Source: Bremerella alba
Lineage (GTDB): Bacteria > Planctomycetota > Planctomycetia > Pirellulales > Pirellulaceae
Reading direction: 5' to 3'
Assembly (NCBI RefSeq): GCF_013618625.1
Contig: NZ_JABRWO010000007.1
Span: 62,001 to 126,000 of the forward strand
DNA length: 64,000 nt
Position numbers and translations under genes: made by a program. Below the pieces are notes generated by a model. It did not search any database. It was given only the letters and a program-made list of their open reading frames with translations, and was not told the origin of the DNA. Below, one piece after another: positions 7,847 through 15,837 of the stretch (positions within the stretch are counted from its first letter, which is position 1; the number at the start of each line of letters is the position of its first letter).

Positions 7847-9103
7847 ATGCGTCTGCCGATTATTGTTTCTTTCTGCCTGACACTGCTTTCGTGGAACACT
7901 TTGTCGGCCGAGAACCATTGGCCCGAATTTCGTGGCTCGGATGGTAACGGAGCCAACTTTTCAGCCAAGGTTCCTACCGACTTAAGTAAACCGCTCAACA
8001 TGGCCTGGAAGGCCGAGCCGCACGGCCGAGGCTGGTCGTCGCCCGTAGTCTGGGGAGATCAACTGTGGATTACCACCGCCACCGAAGATGGCAAGCAGCA
8101 ATCGGTGCTGTGCTACGACCGAAACACGGGCGAGAAAAAGTTCGACATCCTGTTGTTCGAGAACGACGAAGTCGACGAAGCGCATCTGACCAATAGCTAT
8201 GCCTCGTGCACGCCGGCGATTGAAGAGGGACGCATCTATGTCCACTTCGGCAGATACGGCACGGCATGTCTCGACACGAAGACCGGTAAAAAGCTGTGGG
8301 AGCGTCGCGACCTTCCATGCGACCACCACCGTGGGCCTGCGTCTTCTCCTATTGTTGACGACAAAAACATGTACGTGGCCTTCGATGGATTCGACGTGCA
8401 GTACGTTGTTGCGTTGGATAAAAAGACCGGCCAAACGGTTTGGAAAACCGATCGCAACATCAAGTACAACACCGACAACGGCGACTGGATGAAAGCATAT
8501 TCGACCGGCCTGTTGATCACGCATGATGGTCGACGCCAGTTGATTTATCCCAGCGCGGCCGAGACTCAGGCGTTCGATCCCGAAACGGGCGATATTCTGT
8601 GGAGCGTCAAGCACGGCGGCATGAACGCGGCCATTCGTCCGATCTATCGTCACGGGCTCGTTTACACGTTCCCCGGCCATGGCAAAAATTTGATCGTGGC
8701 TGTCGATCCGTCCGGCAGTGGCGACATCACCGCGAGCCACTTGAAGTGGAGCGCCGGCAAAGGCGTGCCGCTGCGGCCTGGCCCCGTGTTTATTGACGAC
8801 AAGATCTTCATGCTGGATGACGATGGCGTGGTCTCTTGCCGCGATGCGAAAACGGGGGATGTCGACTGGATCAAACGAATCGGCGGCAACTACCGGGCCT
8901 CGCTCATCTGCGCCGGCGAGAACTTGTATGCCTTTACCGACGACGGACACGCAACCGTATTCAAGGCTTCGCCAGAAGAGTACATCGAAGTCAGCCAGGC
9001 CGACTTCCCTTCTGGGTTTCAGGCATCCGGCGTCCCCTTGGACGACTCGCTCTACTTACGAAGCGTTGACGGGCTTTACTGCTTTCGCCATCCCAAGCCG
9101 TAA
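7847..9103 (+). CDS. Exported PQQ-like beta-propeller protein
   Basis: The 418-residue product begins with a signal peptide ending near LSAEN (about residue 22). The mature start HWPEFRGSDGNGANF is the W-x-x-x-RG opening common to planctomycete propeller proteins. Repeated PQQ-type blades follow with the D-x-x-TG-x-x-x-W pattern, for example DTKTGKKLWERRDL, DKKTGQTVWKTDR, DPETGDILWSVKH and DAKTGDVDWIKRI. No catalytic residues or Ca/PQQ site were identified, so this is more likely a BamB-like structural or binding propeller than a dehydrogenase. ATG 7847 follows AAGGG by about 10 bases. The Trx/PDZ gene starts 53 bases after its stop on the same strand and may be cotranscribed. Confidence 0.8.
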   Translation: MRLPIIVSFCLTLLSWNTLSAENHWPEFRGSDGNGANFSAKVPTDLSKPLNMAWKAEPHGRGWSSPVVWGDQLWITTATEDGKQQSVLCYDRNTGEKKFDILLFENDEVDEAHLTNSYASCTPAIEEGRIYVHFGRYGTACLDTKTGKKLWERRDLPCDHHRGPASSPIVDDKNMYVAFDGFDVQYVVALDKKTGQTVWKTDRNIKYNTDNGDWMKAYSTGLLITHDGRRQLIYPSAAETQAFDPETGDILWSVKHGGMNAAIRPIYRHGLVYTFPGHGKNLIVAVDPSGSGDITASHLKWSAGKGVPLRPGPVFIDDKIFMLDDDGVVSCRDAKTGDVDWIKRIGGNYRASLICAGENLYAFTDDGHATVFKASPEEYIEVSQADFPSGFQASGVPLDDSLYLRSVDGLYCFRHPKP

Positions 9104-9156
9104 CTGGCTACCGTTAGACGCTTCGCCTCACTCATTTTGTTCCCGGGAGACCTTTG

Positions 9157-10515
9157 ATGAATTTCGTTTTACGTTCCGTTTGCGCAATGGGGATCAGCCT
9201 TGTCTGCGGAGTCCCCTTGCTGGCGGAAGACGGAAAGAATTCAGTCCACCAAACGCGTGAAGAAAAGGTCTTAGGAGACCGCGAAAAGGTTCTATCGGAC
9301 GGCTATTGGATTTACAACGGCTTTGAAGAAGGGGTCAAGCAGGCCCAAGAGACCGGCAAGCCTTTGCTGGTTGTCTTGCGTTGCATTCCGTGCGAAGAGT
9401 GCGTCAAGCTCGACGAAGAGATCATGGAAAAGGATCCTGTCCTACGGAAGCTGCTCGATCAGTACGTTCGTGTGCGGATCGTCGGTACCAACGGTCTTGA
9501 CCTCGATCTGTTTCAGTACGACTACGACCAATCGTTTGCCGTGTTTCTGATGAATGCCGACAAGACGATTTACGGACGTTTCGGCACACGCTCGCACCGT
9601 ACCGACTGGACCAGCGACGTTTCGATTGAAGGCCTGGCCAAGGCACTCGATGGGGGCCTCAAGCTGCATGCGAACTACCCTGGCAATAAAGCCTACTTTG
9701 CCGGCAAGCATGGCGATAAGCCGCTTTATTCGTCGCCTGAGAAGTTTCCTTCGTTGAAAGACAAATACACCGACACGCTGAACTATGAAGGGGATGTGGT
9801 TCAAAGCTGTATTCACTGCCATCAGATTGGCGACGCTCAGAAGTCTGTTTTTCGAGATCGCGGGAAAGCGATTCCCGATGAATTTGTCTTCCCCTATCCG
9901 CACCCTAAAACACTGGGGATGATTATCGACCCGAGCGAGATGAACACCCTGAAAGAAGTCGCTTCAGGCTCGATTGCCGAGCAGGCCGGTCTTCAGGCGG
10001 GCGATCAGGTCTTTGCTTTGAATGGGCAAGTCATTCTCTCGATCGCCGATATCCAGTGGGTGCTGCATCATGCTCAGGACCAAGACAGCCTGCAGGCCGA
10101 GATTGTCCGCGATGGCAAACGCATCATCAAGCCGATCAAGCTTACCGAAGGATGGCGTCAACAAGATGACCTTTCGTGGCGCGTGGGTGCCTGGCCAATG
10201 CGGGCCATGGCGTTGGGCGGCATGAAGCTTGAAGAATTGACGCCTGAAGAGCGTAAGAGTGCAGGAATCACCGATCCACAGAAGATGGCCTTGAGGGTAC
10301 GCAGTGCAGGTCGCCATGGCAAACATGGGTTGGCCAGGAAAACGGGTTTCAAGGTCGATGACATCCTGGTCGCGTTCGATGGCCGCAATGACCTTCTGCG
10401 TGAGACCGATTTGCTGGCGTATGCCGTGCAAAACTGCATGCCAGGCGAAAAGGTAGAGATCGACCTTATTCGCGGCAGCAAACCGATGTCGCTTTCGCTG
10501 GGAATGCAGAAGTAA
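9157..10515 (+). CDS. Exported thioredoxin-like/PDZ protein with a CxxCH motif (Trx7/PDZ type)
   Basis: The start is ATG 9157, with GGGAGA about 7 bases upstream. The 452-residue protein has a signal peptide (LVCGVPLLAED, end near residue 22). A thioredoxin-fold region follows at about 45-180, with C76, C79 and C82 in RCIPCEECVKLDEE at the active-site position. Next is a separate haem-type CIHCH motif (218-222) and two PDZ domains (about 262-330 and 355-450). Planctomycetes have a Trx7/PDZ family in which the active-site residue can be selenocysteine; here all positions are cysteine and no in-frame UGA is present. A periplasmic redox or haem-linked role is inferred. A strong terminator follows at 10531-10564. 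Confidence 0.75.
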   Translation: MNFVLRSVCAMGISLVCGVPLLAEDGKNSVHQTREEKVLGDREKVLSDGYWIYNGFEEGVKQAQETGKPLLVVLRCIPCEECVKLDEEIMEKDPVLRKLLDQYVRVRIVGTNGLDLDLFQYDYDQSFAVFLMNADKTIYGRFGTRSHRTDWTSDVSIEGLAKALDGGLKLHANYPGNKAYFAGKHGDKPLYSSPEKFPSLKDKYTDTLNYEGDVVQSCIHCHQIGDAQKSVFRDRGKAIPDEFVFPYPHPKTLGMIIDPSEMNTLKEVASGSIAEQAGLQAGDQVFALNGQVILSIADIQWVLHHAQDQDSLQAEIVRDGKRIIKPIKLTEGWRQQDDLSWRVGAWPMRAMALGGMKLEELTPEERKSAGITDPQKMALRVRSAGRHGKHGLARKTGFKVDDILVAFDGRNDLLRETDLLAYAVQNCMPGEKVEIDLIRGSKPMSLSLGMQK

Positions 10516-10530
10516 GCCGAGCGCATAATA

Positions 10531-10564
10531 AAGGCCCCGCCAAGATTTCTCTTCGCGGGGCCTT
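10531..10564 (+). terminator. Rho-independent-type hairpin after the Trx/PDZ gene
   Basis: The perfect 10-base stem AAGGCCCCGC/GCGGGGCCTT surrounds a 14-base loop, starting 15 bases after the stop at 10515. The T-rich end is short (CTTCTC), but the stem is strong. It also lies just beyond the end of the convergent minus-strand gene and could serve both. Confidence 0.8.
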
Positions 10565-10597
10565 CTCATCCAGATTTCTTAGTTAGTCGACTAGCGA

Positions 10598-11641
10598 CTA
10601 GTCAGCGGCGTCGCCGACGGCGGCACCAATACCAGCGCCGATTCGGGCACCTTCTCGACCACCGATGGCTCCACCAATGCCGGCTCCGATGCCAGCACCA
10701 CGGCGGACATCAGGATCGGCAAATCGACGATCGTAGTTGCGTCGACCTCCGTCCATGTAGTACCGACCGTTGTTGTCGTAGTAGTGCTGACGACCATTTT
10801 CGTAATAGAAACGCGTGCCGTCGTTATCGCGATAGTAGTAACCATCGCTGTAGGGCGAACCGCGGTAACCGGTCGAGCGACGTGGCTGGTAGTTGTCGTA
10901 CCAGTCGCCACCGTGTCCGTAGCCTGGACCGTTATAACGAACCCAACCGTTGTTACGGTAAACCATCCAGTTGTTGGCTGGGGTCCAATACCACCACACG
11001 CCGTTCTGGTTCTTGAAACGCCAGCGAGCGGATCGATCGTCGTCGCGACGGTCACGATCTCGACGATCGTAGTTATCGCGGTCACGACCATCACGGACGC
11101 GGTCGTCTCGGTCACGGATTCGATCATCACGATCAAAGTCGCCTCGGTCGCGACCATCTCGATCTCGCATCCGAGCATCGGCGTTGATACGAGCGTCACC
11201 GTCGACTCGAGCATCGGCATCTACGCGAGCGTCGGCGGCACCGCGACGATTGGCTTCGGCATCGACATCGACGTTGGCGTTAACATCCGCTTGAGGCGGC
11301 GTTGGCACGTTGTCGTTTAGGTTCGGAGCACTGGCGTCAATGGACGAATCAACTTGACCTTGGGTAGCCCCTTCGATCGAGTCGGTTAGCCCTTGCGTCG
11401 GTGCTTCGGGGGTGTTGGGTGGGCTGACTTCGCCGGCTGCTTTGGCACCTGCCTGAGCACCCGTGTCGACAGCGTCTTGCGCACCAGCGGCGGCGTTTCC
11501 TGCAGCTTCGACTGCGCCACTAGCGGAATCGCCAGCTGCCTCGACGGCTCCGCCCACATCTTGGGCGTTCAACGAGCCGGCCAGCGCCAAGCCTGTCGCC
11601 GCGACCAGACCTAAGATCCAATTACTAGACGAAATTTTCAT
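10598..11641 (-). CDS. Exported Asp/Arg-repeat protein with C-terminal glycine zipper
   Basis: ATG 11641 is chosen because AAAGGA lies 7 bases upstream and a clean signal peptide (ending near SLNAQ, about residue 27) starts there; a longer frame to 11731 has no such features. The 347-residue protein has, in order: an Ala/Gly/Val-rich helix-prone stretch (28-75); an Asn/Asp/Ala-rich stretch; a strongly biased Asp/Arg region of alternating D and R (about 135-205); a Trp/Tyr-rich domain with WWYWTPANNWMVYRNNGW (about 212-230) and many Tyr/Asn residues; and a C-terminal glycine zipper GAGIGGAIGGREGARIGAG. Glycine zippers insert in the outer membrane, so this is likely an envelope protein. No enzyme motif is visible. 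Confidence 0.7.
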   Translation of the reverse strand: MKISSSNWILGLVAATGLALAGSLNAQDVGGAVEAAGDSASGAVEAAGNAAAGAQDAVDTGAQAGAKAAGEVSPPNTPEAPTQGLTDSIEGATQGQVDSSIDASAPNLNDNVPTPPQADVNANVDVDAEANRRGAADARVDADARVDGDARINADARMRDRDGRDRGDFDRDDRIRDRDDRVRDGRDRDNYDRRDRDRRDDDRSARWRFKNQNGVWWYWTPANNWMVYRNNGWVRYNGPGYGHGGDWYDNYQPRRSTGYRGSPYSDGYYYRDNDGTRFYYENGRQHYYDNNGRYYMDGGRRNYDRRFADPDVRRGAGIGAGIGGAIGGREGARIGAGIGAAVGDAAD

Positions 11642-11959
11642 ATTGATGTCCTTTCTCAAGAGAACAGAGAACTTCCAAGTTCGTGAATACGTTGTTACGA
11701 CACAGTTGCAAACGCATTCAAATTTCGTCATCCGTTATTAGATGACGATTATTCACGAATTGATTTAGAAAAGGTTAATGGCAATGGGCATGCCAAATTG
11801 CGCACCACTTTAAGAAAAGGTGCTTCTAGAAAGGAGTTTGTGCTGAATAGCCCGCAATTTCCTTGATTGTTCGGTACTTCCCTCAACGTGGAACCGAGAT
11901 GGTAATGGGTAACAATGGTCGTGCGGCAATCACCGTGGAGCTTCCCGGTTCAACAAAAA
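11642..11959. other. Promoter-bearing intergenic stretch with nested inverted repeats
   Basis: No gene was seen. It holds the regulatory region of the glycine-zipper gene (inverted repeats at 11680-11759, listed separately). The remaining part, 11760-11959, is plain sequence without a recognised motif. Confidence 0.5.
11680..11759. promoter_or_regulatory. Nested inverted repeats upstream of the glycine-zipper gene
   Basis: The outer arms TTCGTGAAT (11680-11688) and ATTCACGAA (11751-11759) are perfect 9-base complements 62 bases apart. Inside them lies TCGTCATC (11725-11732) with its perfect complement GATGACGA (11741-11748) around an 8-base spacer. The set is 39-118 bases upstream of ATG 11641. 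Dimeric regulator sites are the likely reading; the regulator is unknown. Confidence 0.45.
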
Positions 11960-11985
11960 GAGGCCGTTCCAGATGGAACGGCCTC
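11960..11985 (-). terminator. Terminator of the DUF1080 gene
   Basis: The perfect 11-base stem GAGGCCGTTCC/GGAACGGCCTC surrounds a 4-base loop. Read on the minus strand it is followed by TTTTTG. It lies 32 bases after the DUF1080 stop. Confidence 0.88.
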
Positions 11986-12016
11986 CTAATGATTTGGCTA
12001 CGAATCAACGGCGAAA

Positions 12017-12667
12017 CTAGTCGTCGAGATTCTTGAGCTTGATGTTTTTCCAAGCCACGGTGTAAGGTCCTTGATCCTTAGCGATCCCATGCACCTGCAG
12101 GCCAAGGAAGCCTTTAGGGTGGGTCTTGTAGATCTCGGCATCGTTCAGCGTTTCGATTGGTTCGCCGTTGATCCAGGTTTGAATCTGTGGGCCTTTGGCA
12201 ACGATTCGGAAGTGATTCCATTCGCCGTCTTTGAAGTGCGAGTGAGGCTTGAGACGTTCTTTCGGGGTCAACCAACCGCGGCCGGTTGCTTCGCCGTAGA
12301 CGTAGCCAGCTTCCGCTTTGCCTGCTTCGATTTCGACCTGTGGTCCGTTCACGCGACCTTCGTTGGTGTTGCCTTTGGTTTGCGAACGGATCTGCACACC
12401 CGAATTCAAGCGATCGTGAACTTTGACATCGAACTCAAGTTCAAAGTCGCCGTAGTCCTTGTCACTGCAAAGGAACGAATTAGGGCTGCCGGTCTTGGTC
12501 GTGCCGAGGATGGTGCCGTCGACTACTTCGTAAGTCGCGGTGCCGTTCTTCTGCGTCCAGCCGGTTAGGTCTTTGCCATTGAACAGTTCTGTCCAACCTT
12601 CTTCGGCCTGAACCGTTGCTGTGAAACAGAAAAGCAACAGACCGAGCATGAGCCACGTTTTTTGCAT
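12017..12667 (-). CDS. Exported DUF1080 protein (3-keto-disaccharide hydrolase-like)
   Basis: ATG 12667 starts a typical signal peptide (MLGLLLFCFTATVQAEEGW); an upstream in-frame start at 12796 would add 43 residues without signal character. The 216-residue product is a single DUF1080 concanavalin-like domain. Family phrases seen are WTELFNGKDLTGWTQKNG, DFELEFDVKVHDRLNSGVQIR, GWLTPKERLKPH and GEWNHFRIVAKGPQIQTWINGEP. Members act on or bind carbohydrates outside the cytoplasm, and some are 3-keto-glycoside hydrolases. The gene is monocistronic with its own terminator. The substrate is unknown. Confidence 0.88.
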   Translation of the reverse strand: MQKTWLMLGLLLFCFTATVQAEEGWTELFNGKDLTGWTQKNGTATYEVVDGTILGTTKTGSPNSFLCSDKDYGDFELEFDVKVHDRLNSGVQIRSQTKGNTNEGRVNGPQVEIEAGKAEAGYVYGEATGRGWLTPKERLKPHSHFKDGEWNHFRIVAKGPQIQTWINGEPIETLNDAEIYKTHPKGFLGLQVHGIAKDQGPYTVAWKNIKLKNLDD

Positions 12668-12778
12668 GGGTAGAAAAATCCTAAGTTGAGTGAGTGGATG
12701 GGGGTTTAGAGAGGGAAGTCTATTATTCCTACCCTGGTTGCCTGCTTCAACCAAGTGTGTCGCAATTGCACAGAAAAA

Positions 12779-12811
12779 GCCCCTTTTCAGGGTCAAAACC
12801 TGAAAAGGGGC
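12779..12811 (-). terminator. Terminator of the Cys-rich gene
   Basis: The perfect 13-base stem GCCCCTTTTCAGG/CCTGAAAAGGGGC surrounds a 7-base loop and is followed on the minus strand by a T-run (TTTTT). It lies 35 bases after the stop of the gene at 12846-13070. Confidence 0.9.
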
Positions 12812-12845
12812 CCGTCATTACTCGGACTTTCGTTTTAAGTCGGCC

Positions 12846-13070
12846 CTATTTGCTGCAGCAGGCGGCTACGGCATCGCAGCAAGCCTGACCTTCTTCGCAG
12901 CACGCAGGCTTATCTTTCTCGCAGCAAGCTTCCTGAGTTTCGCAGCATGCCAGACCCAAGGTGCAGCAGTCGGCTTGAGACGCCGTCGCTGCCGAGGTGC
13001 CAGGAACAGCCAAAGCTCCGAAACCCAGTCCGAAAGCCAACAAAGAACCAAATGCAATTTTAGTGATCAT
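12846..13070 (-). CDS. Small exported protein with six Cys-Cys pairs
   Basis: ATG 13070 follows AAGGA by 7 bases; GTG 13076 is a less likely alternative start. The product has 74 residues with a signal peptide (MITKIAFGSLLAFGLGFGAL, end near ALAVPGTSA). The mature part of about 45 residues carries six CC pairs with the spacing CC-x5-CC-x5-CC-x6-CC-x5-CC-x5-CC, mixed with Glu, Lys, Ala and Gln. The regular spacing suggests a metal-binding or disulfide-stacked repeat comparable in idea to metallothionein, but it is not a family I recognise. It has its own strong terminator. The gene upstream on the same strand also encodes an exported Cys-rich protein. Confidence 0.8.
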   Translation of the reverse strand: MITKIAFGSLLAFGLGFGALAVPGTSAATASQADCCTLGLACCETQEACCEKDKPACCEEGQACCDAVAACCSK

Positions 13071-13185
13071 AGTCACGTCCTTATTTTCAAAATGAATGTT
13101 ATGTGTCAGCGTGATCGCTGTGGCACGGATTTTCCGCGCACACGGATCTTGAGATAGCTAATTAATGGCAGTCGACAGAACGTCG

Positions 13186-13563
13186 TTAACAGCGCCAGAC
13201 ACACTTCAGAACGTGAATCGGAACCGAGGCTTTCGTGTCGCTAATCGACACGCTCGGCATAAGCACTGGCAGAGCAGCGATCGTACGCGACGCAAAGAGG
13301 TCGGCAACGTAGACGACCGGGACCTGGTCAACGGCCAGGGCACGAACTTCGAAAGTAACCGGCTGAATTTGACAGCGGCAATCGGGGCTAGTCGGAACGT
13401 GCTGCTGCTGAGAGGTGTTCGCCTTTTTCGCTTGGCAACACGATACAACCGGCGCATCCCCGAAGTCATTGGAAGCGGCACAATGCAAACGACACCACCC
13501 TGGTCCCACTGCCAACAGCGTGGCCAGGATGAGAATCAGGGTTGGTGTATAAATGCGATGCAT
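13186..13563 (-). CDS. Hypothetical exported Cys-rich protein
   Basis: The product has 125 residues, starts at ATG 13563 and has an N-terminal hydrophobic signal (LILILATLLAVGPGW). Eight cysteines remain, mostly close together: WCRLHC near residues 24-28, SCC near 42, DCRC near 62-64 and a terminal KCVWRC. Pairs of this kind suggest metal binding or disulfides in the periplasm. No known domain was recognised; general similarity to small copper-related exported proteins is only by composition. The next gene downstream on the same strand, 115 bases away, is the CC-pair protein, so the two may be coexpressed. A weak AAGGA lies about 13 bases before the start. Confidence 0.55.
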   Translation of the reverse strand: MHRIYTPTLILILATLLAVGPGWCRLHCAASNDFGDAPVVSCCQAKKANTSQQQHVPTSPDCRCQIQPVTFEVRALAVDQVPVVYVADLFASRTIAALPVLMPSVSISDTKASVPIHVLKCVWRC

Positions 13564-13636
13564 GTGCGTGTGGGTCCTTGGAGGAAGCGATGTATTCTTA
13601 CCTGCTCAATACGAAAGTCAAGCTACCACGGTTCGC

Positions 13637-14782
13637 TCAGAACATCCGTAGTTGTGATTTTCCGTTTTCACCCGGGCCGCGGAACTGCGACGTATCTAAC
13701 GGAATCTTACGCTTATCGAGGCCATAGCGATGCTGAAACAAGGAGAACGTTTTGGCGATCGTAGCGGCGATCCCCCCTTCTCCGCGCATGCGGGTTCCCC
13801 AGCGTGAATCGGTAAGTTGTCCTCCCCGACAGGCTTCAATGCGTGAACGAACTCGCTGGGCGTGCTCCGGCAAATGCTCCTCAAGCCAAGTAACGAAAAT
13901 CTCTTTCACGGAGTGTGGTAAGCGCAACAGCGTGTAGCCGGCACTAACGGCTCCTCGCTGGGATGCGGCCTCAAGAATCGCTGGAATCTCGGAATCAGTC
14001 AGCCCCGGCACAATAGGGGCGACCATTACATTCACGGGAATGCCTGCGGCGGTGAGTTGCTCTACCGCCGCAAGCCGAGCCGCAGGGCTGGATGTGCGTG
14101 GCTCCATCAGTCGTGTCAGCTTCTGATCAAGAGAGGTTATGCTCAGATTCACACAGACTAGATTGTGCCGGGCCATCTCCGAGAGCAAATCGAGGTCACG
14201 CAGGACTAATGCGTTTTTGGTGATGATCCCCATCGGTTGCCGCGCTTCAAGAGCGACTTCTAGGCATCCCCGCGTGACTTCAAACTCGCGTTCTGCCGGT
14301 TGGTAACAGTCGGTCACGCCTGACATGGCGATCACTTCGCATCGCCAGATCGGCTTACGCAGGAAATTGCGAAACAGGTGCGGGGCATCTTTCTTGACCA
14401 TGATCTTGGTCTCGAAATCGAGGCCACTGCTCAGCCCGAGAAACTCGTGATATGGCCGGGCATAACAGTAACTACATCCGTGCGCACAGCCACGATAGGG
14501 ATTCAAGCTATAGGTGAAGAGAATGTCAGGACTGTCGTTCTTAGTGATCAGAGACTGCGTGAGGTCGGCAAAGTACTCGGTCGGTACCTTCCGCGGGGCG
14601 AACTCCTGGGTATCGGTCGGGTCGAGATGTTCCAAATCCCGCGCAACACTCAACCGCTCAAATCGATTGGTGGGATTTTCGCTGGTCCCACGTCCTACAG
14701 CTTTTCGGGCAGATTCCATTGCCTGGTACCATCGATGAAGATGAATGATGACGGCACCATAAGTATACATGCGTACATGCAC
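13637..14782 (-). CDS. Radical SAM protein, PA0069/Rv2578c type
   Basis: The product has up to 381 residues. The SAM cluster motif is GCAHGCSYCYARPYHEF (CxxxCxxC form, about residues 98-114). The other family phrases are SLNPYRGC before it, SGVTDCYQPAEREFEVTR, ITKNALVLRDLDLL and TLLRLPHSVKEIF. This family resembles spore photoproduct lyase and DNA-repair SAM enzymes and is annotated as the PA0069 family radical SAM protein; its reaction is not established. The translation start is uncertain: ATG 14782 or ATG 14719 (MESARKAVGRGT), the second giving a more usual N-terminus. It stands between the Cys-rich genes and the lactonase gene on the same strand, 14 bases from the latter. Confidence 0.88.
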   Translation of the reverse strand: MHVRMYTYGAVIIHLHRWYQAMESARKAVGRGTSENPTNRFERLSVARDLEHLDPTDTQEFAPRKVPTEYFADLTQSLITKNDSPDILFTYSLNPYRGCAHGCSYCYARPYHEFLGLSSGLDFETKIMVKKDAPHLFRNFLRKPIWRCEVIAMSGVTDCYQPAEREFEVTRGCLEVALEARQPMGIITKNALVLRDLDLLSEMARHNLVCVNLSITSLDQKLTRLMEPRTSSPAARLAAVEQLTAAGIPVNVMVAPIVPGLTDSEIPAILEAASQRGAVSAGYTLLRLPHSVKEIFVTWLEEHLPEHAQRVRSRIEACRGGQLTDSRWGTRMRGEGGIAATIAKTFSLFQHRYGLDKRKIPLDTSQFRGPGENGKSQLRMF

Positions 14783-14796
14783 CCTGCCAAGTCAAT

Positions 14797-15684
14797 TTAA
14801 CCGGCAAATGGAAATGTGGCCGCTCCATTGAGTCCAGGCTGACAGCGAAAAATGCCTCCAGCTTGGGGAAACTGCTTGAGCTGCTCGTCACTTAAGCCTT
14901 TGCGGGGCGTGGCGATATAGAGTTGATCGAGGTTTTCTCCCCCGAAGCAACACGACGTAACATTCGGACAGGGGATTTCGATCTTCCCGAGCAGTTCCCC
15001 AGAGCGCGGATCCCAACGGCAAACCGCTGCGCCACCCCACATCCCGGTCCACAGCATTCCTTCCGCATCGATCGTCATTCCGTCCGGCTTGCCAATTCCC
15101 AGCGATTCCGGAATATCGACCACCATGCGCCGATTGCTGATGTGACCGGTCTCGATGTCGTAGTCGAATGCGTCGATCTTCCGCGTGGCCGTATCGATGT
15201 AATAGAACAGCTTGTGATCAGGCGACCAGCAAAGCCCGTTGCTATTCACGACGCCTGGCACAACTGTTTCGTAGTTAAATTGGCTGTCGAAACGGTAGCA
15301 ATTGGCGTCACCTGGCGTGCGTGTGTCGGAAATCGTGCCGGCAAACAACCTACCCCTTGGGTCGCATTTTGCGTCGTTAAATCGAGTGGTGGCCGAGTTA
15401 GTATCGGGGTTAGCCACCTTGGCGATCTCGCCCGTTTGGGGATTCAGGCGTACGATTCCCTCGCGCGTGCCCACAACAATATCTCCCTGCGAAGAGGCAA
15501 TCGCGAAGCTGCATTCTTTCTCGACAGTCCAGGCCTCATTTTTTCCACTTTCAGGATCGAAACGATTCACCAGGCTGTTTTCGATATCGACCCACAGTAG
15601 TTTTCCGGTCGTGGCATCCCAGGAAGGACCTTCTCCGAGCGTCGCTTGAATATCGAGAACGCACTGAGCTTCATATGTCTGCAT
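14797..15684 (-). CDS. SMP-30/gluconolactonase family protein
   Basis: The product has 295 residues with no signal peptide. This is a six-bladed propeller of the SMP-30/LRE family. Metal ligands are expected at the Glu of LGEGPSWDATTGKLLWVDI (residues 15-33), the Asn in GVVNSNGLCWSPDHKLFYY (about 148) and the Asp in GKPDGMTIDAEGMLWTGMWGG (about 198). The enzyme hydrolyses sugar lactones such as gluconolactone in a divalent-metal-dependent way. The N-terminal RFNDAKCDPRGRLFAGT motif is intact. It precedes the radical SAM gene by only 14 bases, so cotranscription is likely, though a functional link is not clear. Confidence 0.88.
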   Translation of the reverse strand: MQTYEAQCVLDIQATLGEGPSWDATTGKLLWVDIENSLVNRFDPESGKNEAWTVEKECSFAIASSQGDIVVGTREGIVRLNPQTGEIAKVANPDTNSATTRFNDAKCDPRGRLFAGTISDTRTPGDANCYRFDSQFNYETVVPGVVNSNGLCWSPDHKLFYYIDTATRKIDAFDYDIETGHISNRRMVVDIPESLGIGKPDGMTIDAEGMLWTGMWGGAAVCRWDPRSGELLGKIEIPCPNVTSCCFGGENLDQLYIATPRKGLSDEQLKQFPQAGGIFRCQPGLNGAATFPFAG

Positions 15685-15837
15685 AAGATTATCCGCCGGT
15701 CCGCTATGGGGTGTTGTGAAACGTCGGTAAGACTTTTTAAAATATGGAGTTGCTTGTCAATCAAGCCAGACCGCCGATCGTAGGCTGACCAGCCGCGATC
15801 TGCAAGGACATCCTCCAGCCCCCCAAGTCGCAGCCCT

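Noticed and set aside
7982-8950. Minus-strand frame of 322 residues
   Set aside because: It is antisense to the PQQ-propeller gene, which has a signal peptide, good start and clear repeats.
9380-9402. Possible selenocysteine codon in the Trx7/PDZ gene
   Set aside because: All active-site positions read as Cys codons; there is no in-frame TGA.
10591-11220. Minus-strand frame of 209 residues, very rich in Thr, Val and Ile
   Set aside because: It is the shifted frame of the Asp/Arg-rich gene at 10598-11641; its odd composition follows from the codons of that repeat.
11040-11240. Possible CRISPR-like or tandem DNA repeat in the Asp/Arg zone
   Set aside because: The units are short codon-level repeats without constant length or unique spacers; it is low-complexity coding sequence.
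10784-11320. Plus-strand Val/Thr/Ile-rich frame of 178 residues
   Set aside because: This is the antisense of the same Asp/Arg gene; no family features and no start signal.
13165-13764. Plus-strand frame of 199 residues
   Set aside because: It spans two minus-strand genes and their gap, with no domain features; kept as a shadow.
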